Positions 18,985-28,320 of a stretch of DNA of 64,000 nucleotides are shown here, piece after piece. Under the pieces are notes generated by a model that saw nothing but the letters and a program-made list of their open reading frames with translations, was not told the DNA's origin and did no database searches. Position 1 is the first letter of the stretch. Each line of letters opens with the position of its first letter. This DNA comes from Chitinophaga ginsengisoli. Its GTDB lineage: Bacteria > Bacteroidota > Bacteroidia > Chitinophagales > Chitinophagaceae. The stretch covers positions 1-64,000 of the forward strand of contig NZ_PYGK01000001.1 of assembly GCF_003014595.1 (NCBI RefSeq), read 5' to 3'. The position numbers and the translations under genes are program-made.

Positions 18985-21012
18985 TTACGCATTAGCATTA
19001 GCAGGAGTAGGAGAAGGATTGATGATATCTGTCGGGTGTACACCATCTGTGGTCATACCTTCCTTATTGGCGATATGCTCACGATGTACATCCCATGGAC
19101 GTTTACCGATCAGTCTTTCCAGGTCTGCCTGGTATAATACTTCTTTTTTCAGCAGTTCCTGCGCCAGTGCCTTCACATTTTCCAGTTTGTCTGTCAGCAG
19201 GTTCTTCGTACGGATATATGCCTTTTCGATCAGGAGGCGAACTTCCTCGTCGATCATCTTAGCTGTCTCCTCAGAGTAAGGTTTGGTAAATGCCTGATCG
19301 CTGTTAGGATCGTAGAAGGACACGTTACCAACTTTATCGTTCATACCATATACGGTTACCATTGCATAGGCCATACGGGTGATCACCTGCAGGTCATTCT
19401 GTGCACCGGTGGATACTTTACCGAACACGATGTCTTCCACTGCACGGCCACCCAGGGTCATACAGATATCGTCCAGCAGTTGTTCAGTATTGTAGAGGTA
19501 TTGTTCTTTCGGCAGATACTGTGCATACCCTAAGGCTGCTACACCACGGGGAACGATGGTTACTTTCACCAGCGGATTAGCATGTTCCAGGTACCAGCCA
19601 CAGATAGCGTGACCAGCTTCATGGTATGCGATCACTTCTTTCTCTTCAGGAGAGATGATCTTGTTTTTCTTTTCCAGACCACCGATCACCCTGTCAACCG
19701 CGTCATTGAAGTCTTCCATTTCCACTTCCGTTTTGCCTTTACGGGCAGCGATCAGGGCCGCCTCGTTACATACGTTGGCAATATCGGCGCCGGCAAAGCC
19801 AGGTGTCATGGAAGCCAGTTTCTTGATATCGAGGTTTGGAGAAGTCTTGATCGGTTTCAGGTGCACGTCAAAGATTGACTCACGACCTACAAGGTCTGGC
19901 TTATCGATGGAGATCTGACGGTCGAAACGTCCGGGACGCAGCAACGCTGTATCCAGTACATCCGGACGGTTGGTTGCCGCCAGGATGATGATACCGCTAT
20001 CAGTACCGAAACCATCCATTTCCACCAGTAACTGGTTCAGGGTGTTCTCACGCTCGTCATTGCTCATCATCACGTTCTTACCTCTTGCACGGCCGATCGC
20101 GTCAATTTCATCGATGAAGATGATACAAGGCGCTTTCTCACGGGCCTGCTTGAACAGGTCACGTACACGGCTTGCACCTACACCTACGAACAATTCAACG
20201 AAATCAGAACCGGACATGGAGAAGAAAGGAACCTGGGCCTCACCTGCCATCGCTTTCGCCAGCAGGGTCTTACCGGTACCCGGAGGGCCTACCAGCAGCG
20301 CGCCTTTAGGGATCTTACCACCCAATGCAGTATATTTCTTTGGATTTTTCAGGAAATCGACGATTTCCATTACTTCCACTTTCGCCTCATCCAGACCAGC
20401 CACGTCACTGAAAGTGATATTTACGCGGGTACCTTTATCGAAAAGGGTCGCTTTGGATTTACCAATATTGAAGATGCCACCCGGACCACCACTGCCACCG
20501 GCAGGACCGCCCATTTTACGCATCAGCAATACCCACAATCCAATCAGTAACACTAATGGTAACAGTAACTGAATAAATGGTTCGAACCAGCCTTGTCTGT
20601 CCTCATAGATCACTTTCACCTGGTCTTCCAGTGGTGTATTTGCCTGGGCCTTGTCCATGTCAGCTTTGAAGCTCTCTTCGCTGCCAATGCTGAAACGGAA
20701 GTGAGGACCCTGATTAGCGGCGCCGAAACGGCCTTTGGATACTTTATCGAATTTAGACTCATTCAGTCTTTCCTTCTTGATGTAAACCTCTACCGATTTT
20801 TTATTCACTACCACCAGCTTGTCTACGTCACCTGGTTTCAGGTAATTCACCAGAAACTCCTGGAAACTCAGTTCCTTAGGCTGGGCACCGAAATTAAAAA
20901 AGTTCATTGCCAGCAAGGCTACCCCGATAAAGGCATAAACCCAGTATATGTTGAACTTTGGTCCTTTCTTTGGCGATTTGTCTCCCTTGTTGAAGTTGTT
21001 GCCTCTTTCCAT
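18985..21012 (-). CDS. ftsH: ATP-dependent zinc metalloprotease FtsH
   Basis: FtsH is a hexameric membrane AAA+ protease that extracts and degrades misassembled membrane proteins and regulators such as LpxC-type enzymes. The 675-residue protein has TM1 at about 22-41, a periplasmic domain to about 142, and TM2 at about 145-165. These are followed by the AAA module with Walker A GPPGTGKT (242-249), Walker B IIFIDE (297-302) and the second region of homology around [18 protein letters not shown] (347-364). The M41 zinc motif HEAGH is at 464-468. All catalytic residues are present. It lies between rsfS (46 bases upstream) and the LUD gene (6 bases downstream) in one run. Confidence 0.97.
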   Translation of the reverse strand: MERGNNFNKGDKSPKKGPKFNIYWVYAFIGVALLAMNFFNFGAQPKELSFQEFLVNYLKPGDVDKLVVVNKKSVEVYIKKERLNESKFDKVSKGRFGAANQGPHFRFSIGSEESFKADMDKAQANTPLEDQVKVIYEDRQGWFEPFIQLLLPLVLLIGLWVLLMRKMGGPAGGSGGPGGIFNIGKSKATLFDKGTRVNITFSDVAGLDEAKVEVMEIVDFLKNPKKYTALGGKIPKGALLVGPPGTGKTLLAKAMAGEAQVPFFSMSGSDFVELFVGVGASRVRDLFKQAREKAPCIIFIDEIDAIGRARGKNVMMSNDERENTLNQLLVEMDGFGTDSGIIILAATNRPDVLDTALLRPGRFDRQISIDKPDLVGRESIFDVHLKPIKTSPNLDIKKLASMTPGFAGADIANVCNEAALIAARKGKTEVEMEDFNDAVDRVIGGLEKKNKIISPEEKEVIAYHEAGHAICGWYLEHANPLVKVTIVPRGVAALGYAQYLPKEQYLYNTEQLLDDICMTLGGRAVEDIVFGKVSTGAQNDLQVITRMAYAMVTVYGMNDKVGNVSFYDPNSDQAFTKPYSEETAKMIDEEVRLLIEKAYIRTKNLLTDKLENVKALAQELLKKEVLYQADLERLIGKRPWDVHREHIANKEGMTTDGVHPTDIINPSPTPANANA

Positions 21013-21058
21013 AATCTTACGATCCTTTTTTAAGGATGTCGGTAATAGTTAAAAGTTA

Positions 21059-21466
21059 TTAGTTTGTATCATTATGCTCCATTCGTTCTGCATCACTCCA
21101 CATGTCTTCCAGACCATAGAACTGTCTGGTTTCAGGCTGGAATACATGCACCACTACATTCACATAATCTACCAGTATCCATTGTTGTGCGGTAAATCCC
21201 TCGTGCTTGTAAGGTTGCTCGCCGATGTGCTGCGACACTTGGTCTTCCACGAAGTCGGCGATAGCCCTCACCTGTGTATTGGAGTTAGCCTCACATATAA
21301 CAAAGAAATCAGCCACAGCTTCAGGAATCTGGCGCAGATCCAGGGAAACTATATTCTCTCCCTTTTTCTCCTGGATGGCCTTGATGATGGTGGAAAAAAT
21401 CTCGCTTTCTCTACTCAAGCGTGTTAACGCTTTCTTTCTCGTACTCAGAACGGTTAAGGGTGCCAA
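21059..21466 (-). CDS. rsfS: Ribosomal silencing factor RsfS
   Basis: RsfS (DUF143) binds ribosomal protein uL14 and blocks joining of the 30S and 50S subunits when nutrients are short. The 135-residue protein contains the typical core [21 protein letters not shown] and the C-terminal [29 protein letters not shown] block. The frame opens only a few codons upstream and holds no ATG, so translation must begin at a rare codon; the TTG at 21466, preceded by AAAAGAG, is the best choice. It is followed by ftsH 46 bases later and faces birA divergently, a common Bacteroidota order. Confidence 0.92.
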   Translation of the reverse strand: [135 protein letters not shown]

Positions 21467-21502
21467 TAAAATCTCTTTTGGTTAAAAATAATCTTTAATT
21501 GT

Positions 21503-21510
21503 CAAAATTA
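21503..21510 (-). promoter_or_regulatory. Candidate -7 element for rsfS-ftsH-LUD
   Basis: Reads TAATTTTG on the minus strand, matching TAnnTTTG, about 33 nt of leader ahead of the TTG start of rsfS. Confidence 0.4.
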
Positions 21511-21707
21511 CTAAAGAAGGAGCAAATAAACGCCGGAAGATGATATTGTTACAATGTGTAATAATCCGTGATGTGCGGGTCTTTAACGCCTATAAATCAT
21601 ACACTTGTCTAATACCCTGCTCTCCTGCCGGCGCCTGCCCGATTGTTAAGAAAAAGATAAAATGATTTACTTTGCTGCGGTAAACCAAATCAGAAAAGAA
21701 TTTTCCC

Positions 21708-22451
21708 GTGATCGGACAACCATTATACATTTTAGACACAGTAGACAGCACCAATAACTATGCCATGGAGCAGGTAAATACAGGGCAGGTGACACCCGGT
21801 ACAGCCTGGTTTGCCATGGAGCAAACAGCAGGAAAAGGACAGCGTGGCAAACAATGGTTATCGCCCCCGGGAGAGAACATCATACTGACTATTGCCCTGC
21901 AACCCGGCATGCTACCGCTTTCCAGGCAGTTTATGCTCAGCGCCGCTGTAGCCCTTGGCGTCTACGACTGGTTTAGCAAATACGCTGGTGATGAAACTGC
22001 TATCAAGTGGAGTAATGATATTTACTGGCGTGACAGAAAGGCAGGAGGCATCCTGATCGAAAATGTACTACGTGGCAACACATGGCAATATGCCATTACC
22101 GGCATGGGTATCAATATTAACCAGACAGTCTTCCCCGGACATCTGCCTAACCCGGTGTCCCTTAAACAGATCACAGGCAAAACCTGGGACGCTATCGAAC
22201 TGACCCGCGACCTCTGCTCATGCTTGGATACAAGGCTGAAACTACTTCATCCTGCGCATTATGATAGCCTGCTGGAAGATTATAAAAGTAAGCTCTTCCG
22301 CTTTGGACAACCTGGCACTTATCGCATGAACGAAGAATACTTCGAAGGCATCATCCGCGACGTACTTCCTGACGGCAAATTGTGCCTGGAAAAAGATGGA
22401 GAAGTACTACAGCTGGGCTTTGGCGAGGTAGAATTCGTTATCGTTAAATAG
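21708..22451 (+). CDS. birA: Biotin--[acetyl-CoA carboxylase] ligase
   Basis: This enzyme activates biotin with ATP and attaches it to the carboxyl-carrier subunit of acetyl-CoA carboxylase. The 247-residue protein has the catalytic signature GKGQRGKQWLSP (42-53) that binds biotinyl-AMP and KWSNDIYW (100-107). There is no N-terminal winged helix, so it is a monofunctional ligase and not a BirA-type repressor. The start is GTG at 21708, followed directly by IGQPLYILDTVDSTNNYA, the conserved beginning of the domain. It is divergent from rsfS; its stop is 1 base from the convergent glycosyltransferase stop. Confidence 0.92.
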   Translation: MIGQPLYILDTVDSTNNYAMEQVNTGQVTPGTAWFAMEQTAGKGQRGKQWLSPPGENIILTIALQPGMLPLSRQFMLSAAVALGVYDWFSKYAGDETAIKWSNDIYWRDRKAGGILIENVLRGNTWQYAITGMGININQTVFPGHLPNPVSLKQITGKTWDAIELTRDLCSCLDTRLKLLHPAHYDSLLEDYKSKLFRFGQPGTYRMNEEYFEGIIRDVLPDGKLCLEKDGEVLQLGFGEVEFVIVK

Positions 22452-22452
22452 C

Positions 22453-24000
22453 CTATTTCCACGCCCTGAAGGCCGCCTGCTCCTCCAGCTGCCACTGCCT
22501 TAACTTTTTGGGAAAAACAGGAGAAATTCCTTCGACGAGATAGACGCCTGTACCACATTCCCGTGCCAGCGAATCGCTGATCTGTCCGGTTTTGAGGTAG
22601 CCGGACGTGTATTTCCGGACATATTCGCGGGGCTCTTCTCCTACCAGGATCAGATAATGCAGGGTATCCATGGCCGGGAACCAGAACATATAATCAGCAC
22701 TGAAGGTAATGGCAGGACTGACTTTTCTGCCGGCATAGTAATTCACGGCCCCCGCCTGACCATAATTGTCACAAAGGATCAGGGTATTCCTACGTTCGGC
22801 GGCCGGTACCTTTTCATAGGCCTGAACGACCAGTCCGGCTAATTCCCGCCAACTAAGCATATCGGCAAAATCCTGCGGCATGGAATGCGTCTTCCCGTCG
22901 TCCCATTTTGCAAAGATTTCCCGGCGCAACGGTGTCATAGACTGTTCCAGCTGGTGAGGTTCCAGTACCGGGAATATCCTTTTGAAAAATAGCAGGGTTG
23001 GCATCATGATCAATGGCAGGTATAGCCACCTGAGCCAGACGCCAAGTATCCGTCGTTTGGAAAAAACATGCTCCAGGTAGACACTTCCGAAAGCGACCAG
23101 CACAGGATACAGACCTAAAGCATAATAGGCCTTGGCTTTCAGATAAACAAATACCGCCATCACGACCAGGAATGTCCATCCTATAAAACGGTATGGCTTA
23201 AAAGGCGCATACCTTGCAAAACCCAGCAGGGCTGCCACCCATACCAGCGTTCCCAAAAGGAAGAAAAACAATTGCTCTTTTATGAAACCGGAACGTTCCA
23301 CATTCACCAGCTGGGTACTTGCCAGTTCTTTCATATGATGAATGACAGGCAGACCATTCCTTATCTGCCAGATAATATTTGGCGCTGCCAGTAGCAATGC
23401 GATCAGTAAACCACCATACAGGTATTTATGCAGGAACATTTTCCGGTGAGATGAGATAAGCAGCGCCGGTAACAGCCCTACCATCAGGAAAAGCACATTG
23501 TACTTATTCAAAAAGGCAATACCAGCCACAGCACCCAGCCATAACAACAGCTGCGGAGTCCCGGTCCTTACATAAAGCGCCAGCAGATAAAAAATCAGCG
23601 TCCAGCTCAGCACGTCAAAACTGTTAGGCTGATACAGTATATTGATCCGCGACATGACAGAACAGAGCAATACCACCGCTGCAAGCACCTGGGCATACCA
23701 GCTTCCCTTTAGTAACTCTACCAGCTTCCAGACGATCAGCATCGTCAATGCGCCGAACAGCGCAGGAAAGAACCTCACCCAAAATACACCTCCGCCCAGC
23801 CACTTAATAAGCAGGGAGAGAAAGGCCGTAAAAGGCGGCACCGACAAGTAGCCTGCCGACAAGTGATTTGCCTGATCAAGATGCAGGAACTCATCCCTAT
23901 GCAGGTCATATGCGGGGTGAATGATCAGAAAATGGAATACAAGCTTAAATAACAGGAGCAAAATCAGCAATAGGTAGGCACGTCTCGGCATTGAAAGCAC
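22453..24000 (-). CDS. Family 39-type membrane glycosyltransferase (PMT_2/ArnT-like)
   Basis: A 515-residue multi-pass membrane protein with an acidic HRDE motif (34-37) in the first extracytoplasmic loop, the position of the catalytic acid of GT39/GT83 enzymes that use polyprenyl-phosphate sugars. About ten transmembrane helices occupy residues 8-345, and a soluble C-terminal domain of about 150 residues follows. Such enzymes transfer sugars to lipid A or proteins at the periplasmic face; acceptor and sugar cannot be inferred. It is a single gene: the upstream 360 bases hold a long inverted repeat, and the downstream stop abuts that of birA. Confidence 0.83.
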   Translation of the reverse strand: MLSMPRRAYLLLILLLLFKLVFHFLIIHPAYDLHRDEFLHLDQANHLSAGYLSVPPFTAFLSLLIKWLGGGVFWVRFFPALFGALTMLIVWKLVELLKGSWYAQVLAAVVLLCSVMSRINILYQPNSFDVLSWTLIFYLLALYVRTGTPQLLLWLGAVAGIAFLNKYNVLFLMVGLLPALLISSHRKMFLHKYLYGGLLIALLLAAPNIIWQIRNGLPVIHHMKELASTQLVNVERSGFIKEQLFFFLLGTLVWVAALLGFARYAPFKPYRFIGWTFLVVMAVFVYLKAKAYYALGLYPVLVAFGSVYLEHVFSKRRILGVWLRWLYLPLIMMPTLLFFKRIFPVLEPHQLEQSMTPLRREIFAKWDDGKTHSMPQDFADMLSWRELAGLVVQAYEKVPAAERRNTLILCDNYGQAGAVNYYAGRKVSPAITFSADYMFWFPAMDTLHYLILVGEEPREYVRKYTSGYLKTGQISDSLARECGTGVYLVEGISPVFPKKLRQWQLEEQAAFRAWK

Positions 24001-24360
24001 TTAGGTATCAGTTAAAAAAGAAGGATTACATGTTATCATCACTACAGCTCAATAGGTAAGGGTATGATAACATGTAATCCGTTATAAATAATCTTGTACT
24101 GCGAAAAGATAGTTGGTTGACCAGGCAGTTCATCAAAAAGACCAGTTGATGAAAACAAGATTTTGGTTGATAAAGGTTAAGTCCAAGTTGTGAAATATTT
24201 GTTAATTTATCAAATCAAAAATTGCAACATTGATACAAAGTAACGCCCTTCAACTACTCATTAAACCATCTAACCCGCCATATATCCACACATCCCGCCT
24301 TCTCCCACATGTGGTTATATTAGCACATCATTAGCATTGCGCTTTTTGTAATTTTACTGC
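24001..24360. promoter_or_regulatory. Divergent intergenic region with an inverted repeat and TTGRTTGA-like repeats
   Basis: Perfect 17-bp arms (24023-24039 and 24064-24080) start 23 bases upstream of the glycosyltransferase start. Beyond them, three related words, TTGGTTGACC (24113), CCAGTTGATG (24142) and TTGGTTGATA (24163), lie in the same direction about 20-30 bases apart. AraC-type proteins often bind direct repeats and the AraC gene starts at 24361, so autoregulation is possible but unproven. Confidence 0.4.
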
Positions 24361-25302
24361 ATGCCCTCCTTAAACAGTAAAAATAGCAGATCTGTTCATC
24401 GTAAAGAGCTCAAACTCAGCGATGACCTATCACAGGTGAGTGTCGGACAGGAGAACCTGCCAAAGGTGCCCGCAAAGAGTAGTTTCTCCATTCATTCCCG
24501 CGCAACCAACCCCTGCAGCGAATATCTTTCCAGCAGAAGGGATTATTATAAGATTTCCCTGCTCACAAAAGGTGGCGGCGTGTTGACCCTGGGAGAACGT
24601 ACCTATGTTATCCAGGCGCCTGCCATGGTATTCGTCAATCCGCTGGAGCCCAAATTCTGGCAGCCGAAAGGAGAGCAGGACGGCTACTACTGCATTTTTA
24701 CTGAACATCTCTTCGAGGCACAACGCTATTATCGTGATGAACTGCTGCATCATCCACTGTTTCAGACAGGCGCCAATTGTGTGCTGAATTTAACGGAACA
24801 GCAGGGAGCAGATATGCTGGAGATCTTCGAACGGCTGCGTAAGGAGAATATGGAATGTGATAATTACCGCCTGGATGCGATCACCATCTATCTGCAGTTA
24901 TTACTGCTGGAGTCTAAAAGAATGGGGGTGAGCGAATTTGTGCCTCAGCGTACGCTTACTACCGCACAGTTGCTGGCCGAGCGCTTCACTGATACACTGG
25001 AAAAACAGTTTCCCATCACTTCAGAACAGGAGCAGGTACAGCTGAAAACAGCGGGCGATTTTGCACAAGTCCTGAATGTACATCCAAACCACCTGAATGC
25101 AACCGTGAAGAGAGTTACCGGCCGTACTACCAGCGAGCATATCCGCCAGCGTATCCTGCTGGAAGCAAGATTGCTGTTGTTACATACCGAGTGGCCTATC
25201 GCCATCATTGCGCATTGCCTGGGATTTGAGGAACCCGCCAGTTTTTCACATTTCTTTAAAAGCCAGACGGGGCATACGCCGCATACGTTCAGGGTATTAT
25301 AA
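24361..25302 (+). CDS. AraC-family transcriptional regulator
   Basis: A 313-residue regulator with an N-terminal cupin-like sensing domain (about 45-190, GGGVLTLGERTYVIQAPAMVFVNP) and a C-terminal double helix-turn-helix of AraC/XylS type (about 215-313). The second helix-turn-helix contains PIAIIAHCLGFEEPASFSHFFKSQTGHTP, which matches the family signature well. Target genes are not obvious: the divergent gene is a membrane glycosyltransferase, and the pair share a 360-base regulatory region with repeats. It ends facing the SUI1-like gene across a terminator. Confidence 0.9.
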   Translation: MPSLNSKNSRSVHRKELKLSDDLSQVSVGQENLPKVPAKSSFSIHSRATNPCSEYLSSRRDYYKISLLTKGGGVLTLGERTYVIQAPAMVFVNPLEPKFWQPKGEQDGYYCIFTEHLFEAQRYYRDELLHHPLFQTGANCVLNLTEQQGADMLEIFERLRKENMECDNYRLDAITIYLQLLLLESKRMGVSEFVPQRTLTTAQLLAERFTDTLEKQFPITSEQEQVQLKTAGDFAQVLNVHPNHLNATVKRVTGRTTSEHIRQRILLEARLLLLHTEWPIAIIAHCLGFEEPASFSHFFKSQTGHTPHTFRVL

Positions 25303-25344
25303 AAATCGGTTTTCCATTACCCGGGTTATCATCTCCGGCTACAA

Positions 25345-25368
25345 TAAAAAAGGCTCCTACCGGAGCCT
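25345..25368 (-). terminator. Intrinsic terminator after the SUI1-like gene
   Basis: AGGCTCC (25351-25357) pairs with GGAGCCT (25362-25368) and is followed on the minus strand by six or more T residues. It lies 32 bases past the stop at 25400 and also separates the convergent AraC gene. Confidence 0.75.
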
Positions 25369-25399
25369 ATTACGTTTTGTTAAATTCGTTGTGCAAGGT

Positions 25400-25732
25400 T
25401 TATTTCGCTTTATACCCCCAATCCTGCAGCCACTTCACCACTTTCTCTTTATAGTCGCCCTGTATCAGGATCTGGCCATCTTTTGCACTACCGCCGGTAC
25501 CACATTTAGTTTTCAGTTCCTTCCCCAGTTTTTCCAGGTCTTCCACTTTACCGATAAAACCATCTACCAGGGTTACCACTTTACCTGCGCGTTGTTTGGT
25601 ATCCAGTTTTACACGCAGTTGCTGTTGGGCAGGAGGCAGGGTATCTGTTTCTTCTGGTTCATTGCTCTCCGGGCTGAAATCCGGATCAGTGGAATAGACG
25701 ATACCGCCCAGGTTACTTTTCTTCTTAGACAT
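25400..25732 (-). CDS. SUI1/eIF1-like translation factor (YciH family)
   Basis: A 110-residue protein with a disordered acidic N-terminus (about 1-35) and a SUI1 domain (about 38-110). The conserved basic stretch reads RVKLDTKQRAGKVVTLVDGF, followed by LKTKCGTGGSAKDGQILIQGDY, the GTGG-K-G-I-Q-G pattern of the family. The eukaryotic relative eIF1 controls start-codon fidelity; in E. coli YciH acts during stress on initiation. Its role in Bacteroidota has not been settled. It starts 11 bases after the lipid kinase stop, so the two are probably co-transcribed. Confidence 0.9.
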   Translation of the reverse strand: MSKKKSNLGGIVYSTDPDFSPESNEPEETDTLPPAQQQLRVKLDTKQRAGKVVTLVDGFIGKVEDLEKLGKELKTKCGTGGSAKDGQILIQGDYKEKVVKWLQDWGYKAK

Positions 25733-25742
25733 AACAATAATT

Positions 25743-26627
25743 TTAGGTTCGGTTAACGATTACCTGCAAGGCAGCAGGATGTATCCGGAAAGCTACTTCG
25801 CCCTCTTCTTTGAGGGGCACCGCATCTCCATCCACCTGCAGATGTACCAGTTCTTTGCTTTTTACAATGATTGTTTCTCCGGTATAGTGTTGCATGTAAC
25901 GGGTCTTGTCAATATTGCCCAGTAATGAATATAGTCCGACCGGGATTAATCCGATGAGTTTGATTGGCGGCACCACACAAAGGTCCAGTTTACCGTCAAA
26001 TACGTTTGCCGTAGGGGCCAGCTTAAATTCGTAACCAAACTGGTTCCCGTTTGCTACCGTCAGCAGAAAAGCGCGTTCCTGCAGCGTTTTGCCGTCGACA
26101 TCTATCTGGTAGGAAGGCCCTTTATACCTGCTGAAACTCGAAATAACCAGCTTTGCGTAGCCCCATAAACCGCGTTTGGTCTTGTGGCGGAACTGATCAG
26201 CTACGAGGGCATCAAAACCCACGCCTGCATTACTCAGGAACAGGTATTCATTGGCATACCCGACATCTATTGCCTGGCGCCTGCCATCAGCAATTACTTC
26301 CAGCGCACGGGATACCTTCAATGGTATTTTCAATGCTCTTGCCAGACCATTGCCGCTTCCCAGCGGGATGATCGCCAGGGCAGTATCACTTCCTACCAGC
26401 CCCTGGGCAATTTCATTAATTGAGCCATCGCCGCCTACAGCCACTACTGTGTCCGTTCCATTTGCAACTGCGGCTTTCGCCAGGTCAGTACCATGTCCCA
26501 GGTATTCCAGATGGGTAATTTCCACTGAAAAAGCCTTCGGAGTTAAATACCTCCTGATAATACCCTCCAGGCGTTTCTCTCTGTCTGTACCTGCCTTCCG
26601 ATTTATGATAAATAAAATCTTTCTCAA
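25743..26627 (-). CDS. Diacylglycerol kinase-family lipid kinase (YegS/DagK type)
   Basis: A 294-residue soluble lipid kinase that phosphorylates diacylglycerol or a related lipid alcohol. The N-terminal catalytic domain shows NRKAG (9-13), the ATP-binding GGDGSINE (65-72) and PLGSGNGLARAL (88-99). The C-terminal beta-sandwich contains LSNAGVGFDALV and VANGNQFGYEFKLAP. Such enzymes recycle diacylglycerol into phosphatidic acid; in Bacteroidota they may also act on sphingoid bases, since the family includes sphingosine kinases. Substrate specificity is not readable here. It lies between nadC (23 bases upstream) and the SUI1-like gene in one run. Confidence 0.88.
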   Translation of the reverse strand: MRKILFIINRKAGTDREKRLEGIIRRYLTPKAFSVEITHLEYLGHGTDLAKAAVANGTDTVVAVGGDGSINEIAQGLVGSDTALAIIPLGSGNGLARALKIPLKVSRALEVIADGRRQAIDVGYANEYLFLSNAGVGFDALVADQFRHKTKRGLWGYAKLVISSFSRYKGPSYQIDVDGKTLQERAFLLTVANGNQFGYEFKLAPTANVFDGKLDLCVVPPIKLIGLIPVGLYSLLGNIDKTRYMQHYTGETIIVKSKELVHLQVDGDAVPLKEEGEVAFRIHPAALQVIVNRT

Positions 26628-26650
26628 CGTTAGGGATATTGTATGTGATA

Positions 26651-27496
26651 TTAGATTGCTTTTAAACTTAGATCAAGACTTACTGCGTGATGGATCACAG
26701 CTCCTACAGAGACATAATCGACGCCTGTCTTCGCATATTCCTCCAGTGTTTTCAGATTGATACCACCGGACGCTTCGGTTTCATACCTGCCATCAATCAG
26801 TGTCAATGCTTCACTGATCTGCGCAGGAGAGAAGTTGTCCAGCATGATCCGATGCACCTGTCCCACTGCCAGTACCTCTTTCACATCTTCCAGGTTGCGG
26901 GTTTCTACTTCTATCTGTAAGGGCAGTTGTTTCTCCTGCAGATAAGCTACTGTTTTGTTCACAGCCGCAGTAATGCCACCAGCGAAATCAATATGATTGT
27001 CTTTCAGCATCACCATGTCATAGAGTCCCATACGATGATTCACACCACCTCCGATGCGTACCGCTTCTTTTTCCAGCAGCCGGAAATTAGGCGTGGTCTT
27101 GCGGGTATCGAGCAGGCGGGTATGATATCCTTTCAATATATTCACGTACTGACTTGTCAGCGTGGCGATACCGCTCATTCTCTGCATACAGTTCAGCACA
27201 AGGCGCTCTCCCATCAACAGGGTGTGTACAGCGGCTTCCACCTCAAATGCCACTTCTCCTGCTTTCATACTATCTCCATCCTTCTTGAACGGCTTAAAAA
27301 CGGATGATGGGTCCAGCAGATTAAAAATAGCTGCTGCTACTTCCATCCCTGCCAGTATTCCGTCTTCCTTGATCTTCAGTCTGGCGCCGCCTCTGGCATC
27401 TGCTGGAATGCATGCCAGAGTGGAGTGATCACCATTTCCTATGTCTTCGGCCAATGCGCTGCGAATAAGATCTGTAAATGCTGGTTCCAGTAACAT
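26651..27496 (-). CDS. nadC: Nicotinate-nucleotide pyrophosphorylase (carboxylating)
   Basis: NadC converts quinolinate and PRPP to nicotinate mononucleotide, CO2 and pyrophosphate in de novo NAD synthesis. The 281-residue protein shows LAEDIGNGDHST, GERLVLNCMQRMSGIAT, the substrate-binding LLDTRKTTPNFRLLEKEAVRIGGGVNHRMGL region (with the key Arg, Lys and His) and SGGINLKTLEEYAKTGVDYVSVG at the C-terminus. The frame extends to 27541, but the ATG at 27496 begins at the usual family start (MLLEPAFTDLIRSALAEDIG). No nadA or nadB is in the window. It probably leads the nadC - lipid kinase - SUI1 run. Confidence 0.94.
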   Translation of the reverse strand: MLLEPAFTDLIRSALAEDIGNGDHSTLACIPADARGGARLKIKEDGILAGMEVAAAIFNLLDPSSVFKPFKKDGDSMKAGEVAFEVEAAVHTLLMGERLVLNCMQRMSGIATLTSQYVNILKGYHTRLLDTRKTTPNFRLLEKEAVRIGGGVNHRMGLYDMVMLKDNHIDFAGGITAAVNKTVAYLQEKQLPLQIEVETRNLEDVKEVLAVGQVHRIMLDNFSPAQISEALTLIDGRYETEASGGINLKTLEEYAKTGVDYVSVGAVIHHAVSLDLSLKAI

Positions 27497-27565
27497 ACCA
27501 TCGGTTTGAAAGAACGAAATTAAGTGAATTTCAGAAAGCACATCGGAACAGACTTTCTGTAATAT

Positions 27566-27594
27566 AAAAAAGTCCGGGCCTGGCCGGACTTTTC
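27566..27594 (-). terminator. Intrinsic terminator after the DUF4783 gene
   Basis: AGTCCGG (27571-27577) pairs with CCGGACT (27584-27590), with flanking A and T runs; on the minus strand a six-T tract follows the stem. It is 23 bases past the stop at 27617. Confidence 0.8.
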
Positions 27595-27616
27595 ACTATC
27601 AATCTTAACAATACTT

Positions 27617-28036
27617 TTATTTGTTCTCAAAGCGTAATTCATTCAGCACCATCGAACCACCCTTCTTTTGCAGGAAGAACGATGTACGGTAAGCCCCTCC
27701 GGTGGTACCTACGTTTGCAATCCCCACCCTTGAACCACCTGCACTTTCCACCTGGTGGATCAGTTCAAATGATTTTACCTGATTTTTAGAGAAGAAATCT
27801 TTCAGGATAATTTCTGCCTGTGCTTTGCTGTAGGAATTGGATTTACCTGCCATGCTGATTTCTACGGTGTTGTCGAGGTAACGGGATAGTGCGCTCGCAT
27901 CGCCTTGTTTAATAGCACTCACTACATCTTCGAAAGGGCCTGCTGCAGTAGGTTTTAAGGTAGCGGCTGACAGTGTAAGTGCAGTGATAATGACGCCAAA
28001 CAACACAACTCCAAGCACATACAATAACTTTTTCAT
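27617..28036 (-). CDS. DUF4783-family secreted protein
   Basis: A 139-residue exported protein. MKKLLYVLGVVLFGVIITALTLSAA is the signal segment, and the mature part begins FEDVVSAIKQGDASALSRYLDNTVEISM, the NTF2-like opening typical of DUF4783. It continues with a short alpha-beta domain ending RFENK. NTF2-like folds usually bind small ligands, but no function is known for this group. The frame is open to 28072; the ATG at 28036 was preferred because it starts the signal peptide. It is transcribed alone, with its own terminator. Confidence 0.85.
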   Translation of the reverse strand: MKKLLYVLGVVLFGVIITALTLSAATLKPTAAGPFEDVVSAIKQGDASALSRYLDNTVEISMAGKSNSYSKAQAEIILKDFFSKNQVKSFELIHQVESAGGSRVGIANVGTTGGAYRTSFFLQKKGGSMVLNELRFENK

Positions 28037-28245
28037 CGTCAGTATTTTATTAAGTAGTAAAGTTTTCATCATTAGTAGTGAAATGGGCTAAAACTATGCC
28101 AATTTGCAGGAGAGCTTTTAAAATACAATTATCGTTGTATTGTACAGTGATTAATTAATGCGAATATATTAATATATATTTTTAGAATAAAACCTAACTG
28201 CAATAAAGTTCTTTCACTGCTGTATTATTTTTGGCGTCATTTCTA

Positions 28246-28253
28246 TATGTTTG
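28246..28253 (+). promoter_or_regulatory. Candidate -7 element(s) for gpmI
   Basis: TATGTTTG fits TAnnTTTG, with a second match (TATTTTTG) at 28226-28233. Either would give gpmI a leader of 60-90 nt. No TTTG at the expected -33 spacing was seen for either. Confidence 0.35.
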
Positions 28254-28320
28254 ATGCCGTATTCACGGATGCTTCATAACTTTAGCCTCCATTAAGAACA
28301 AGAAAACTACAACCGGAAAT

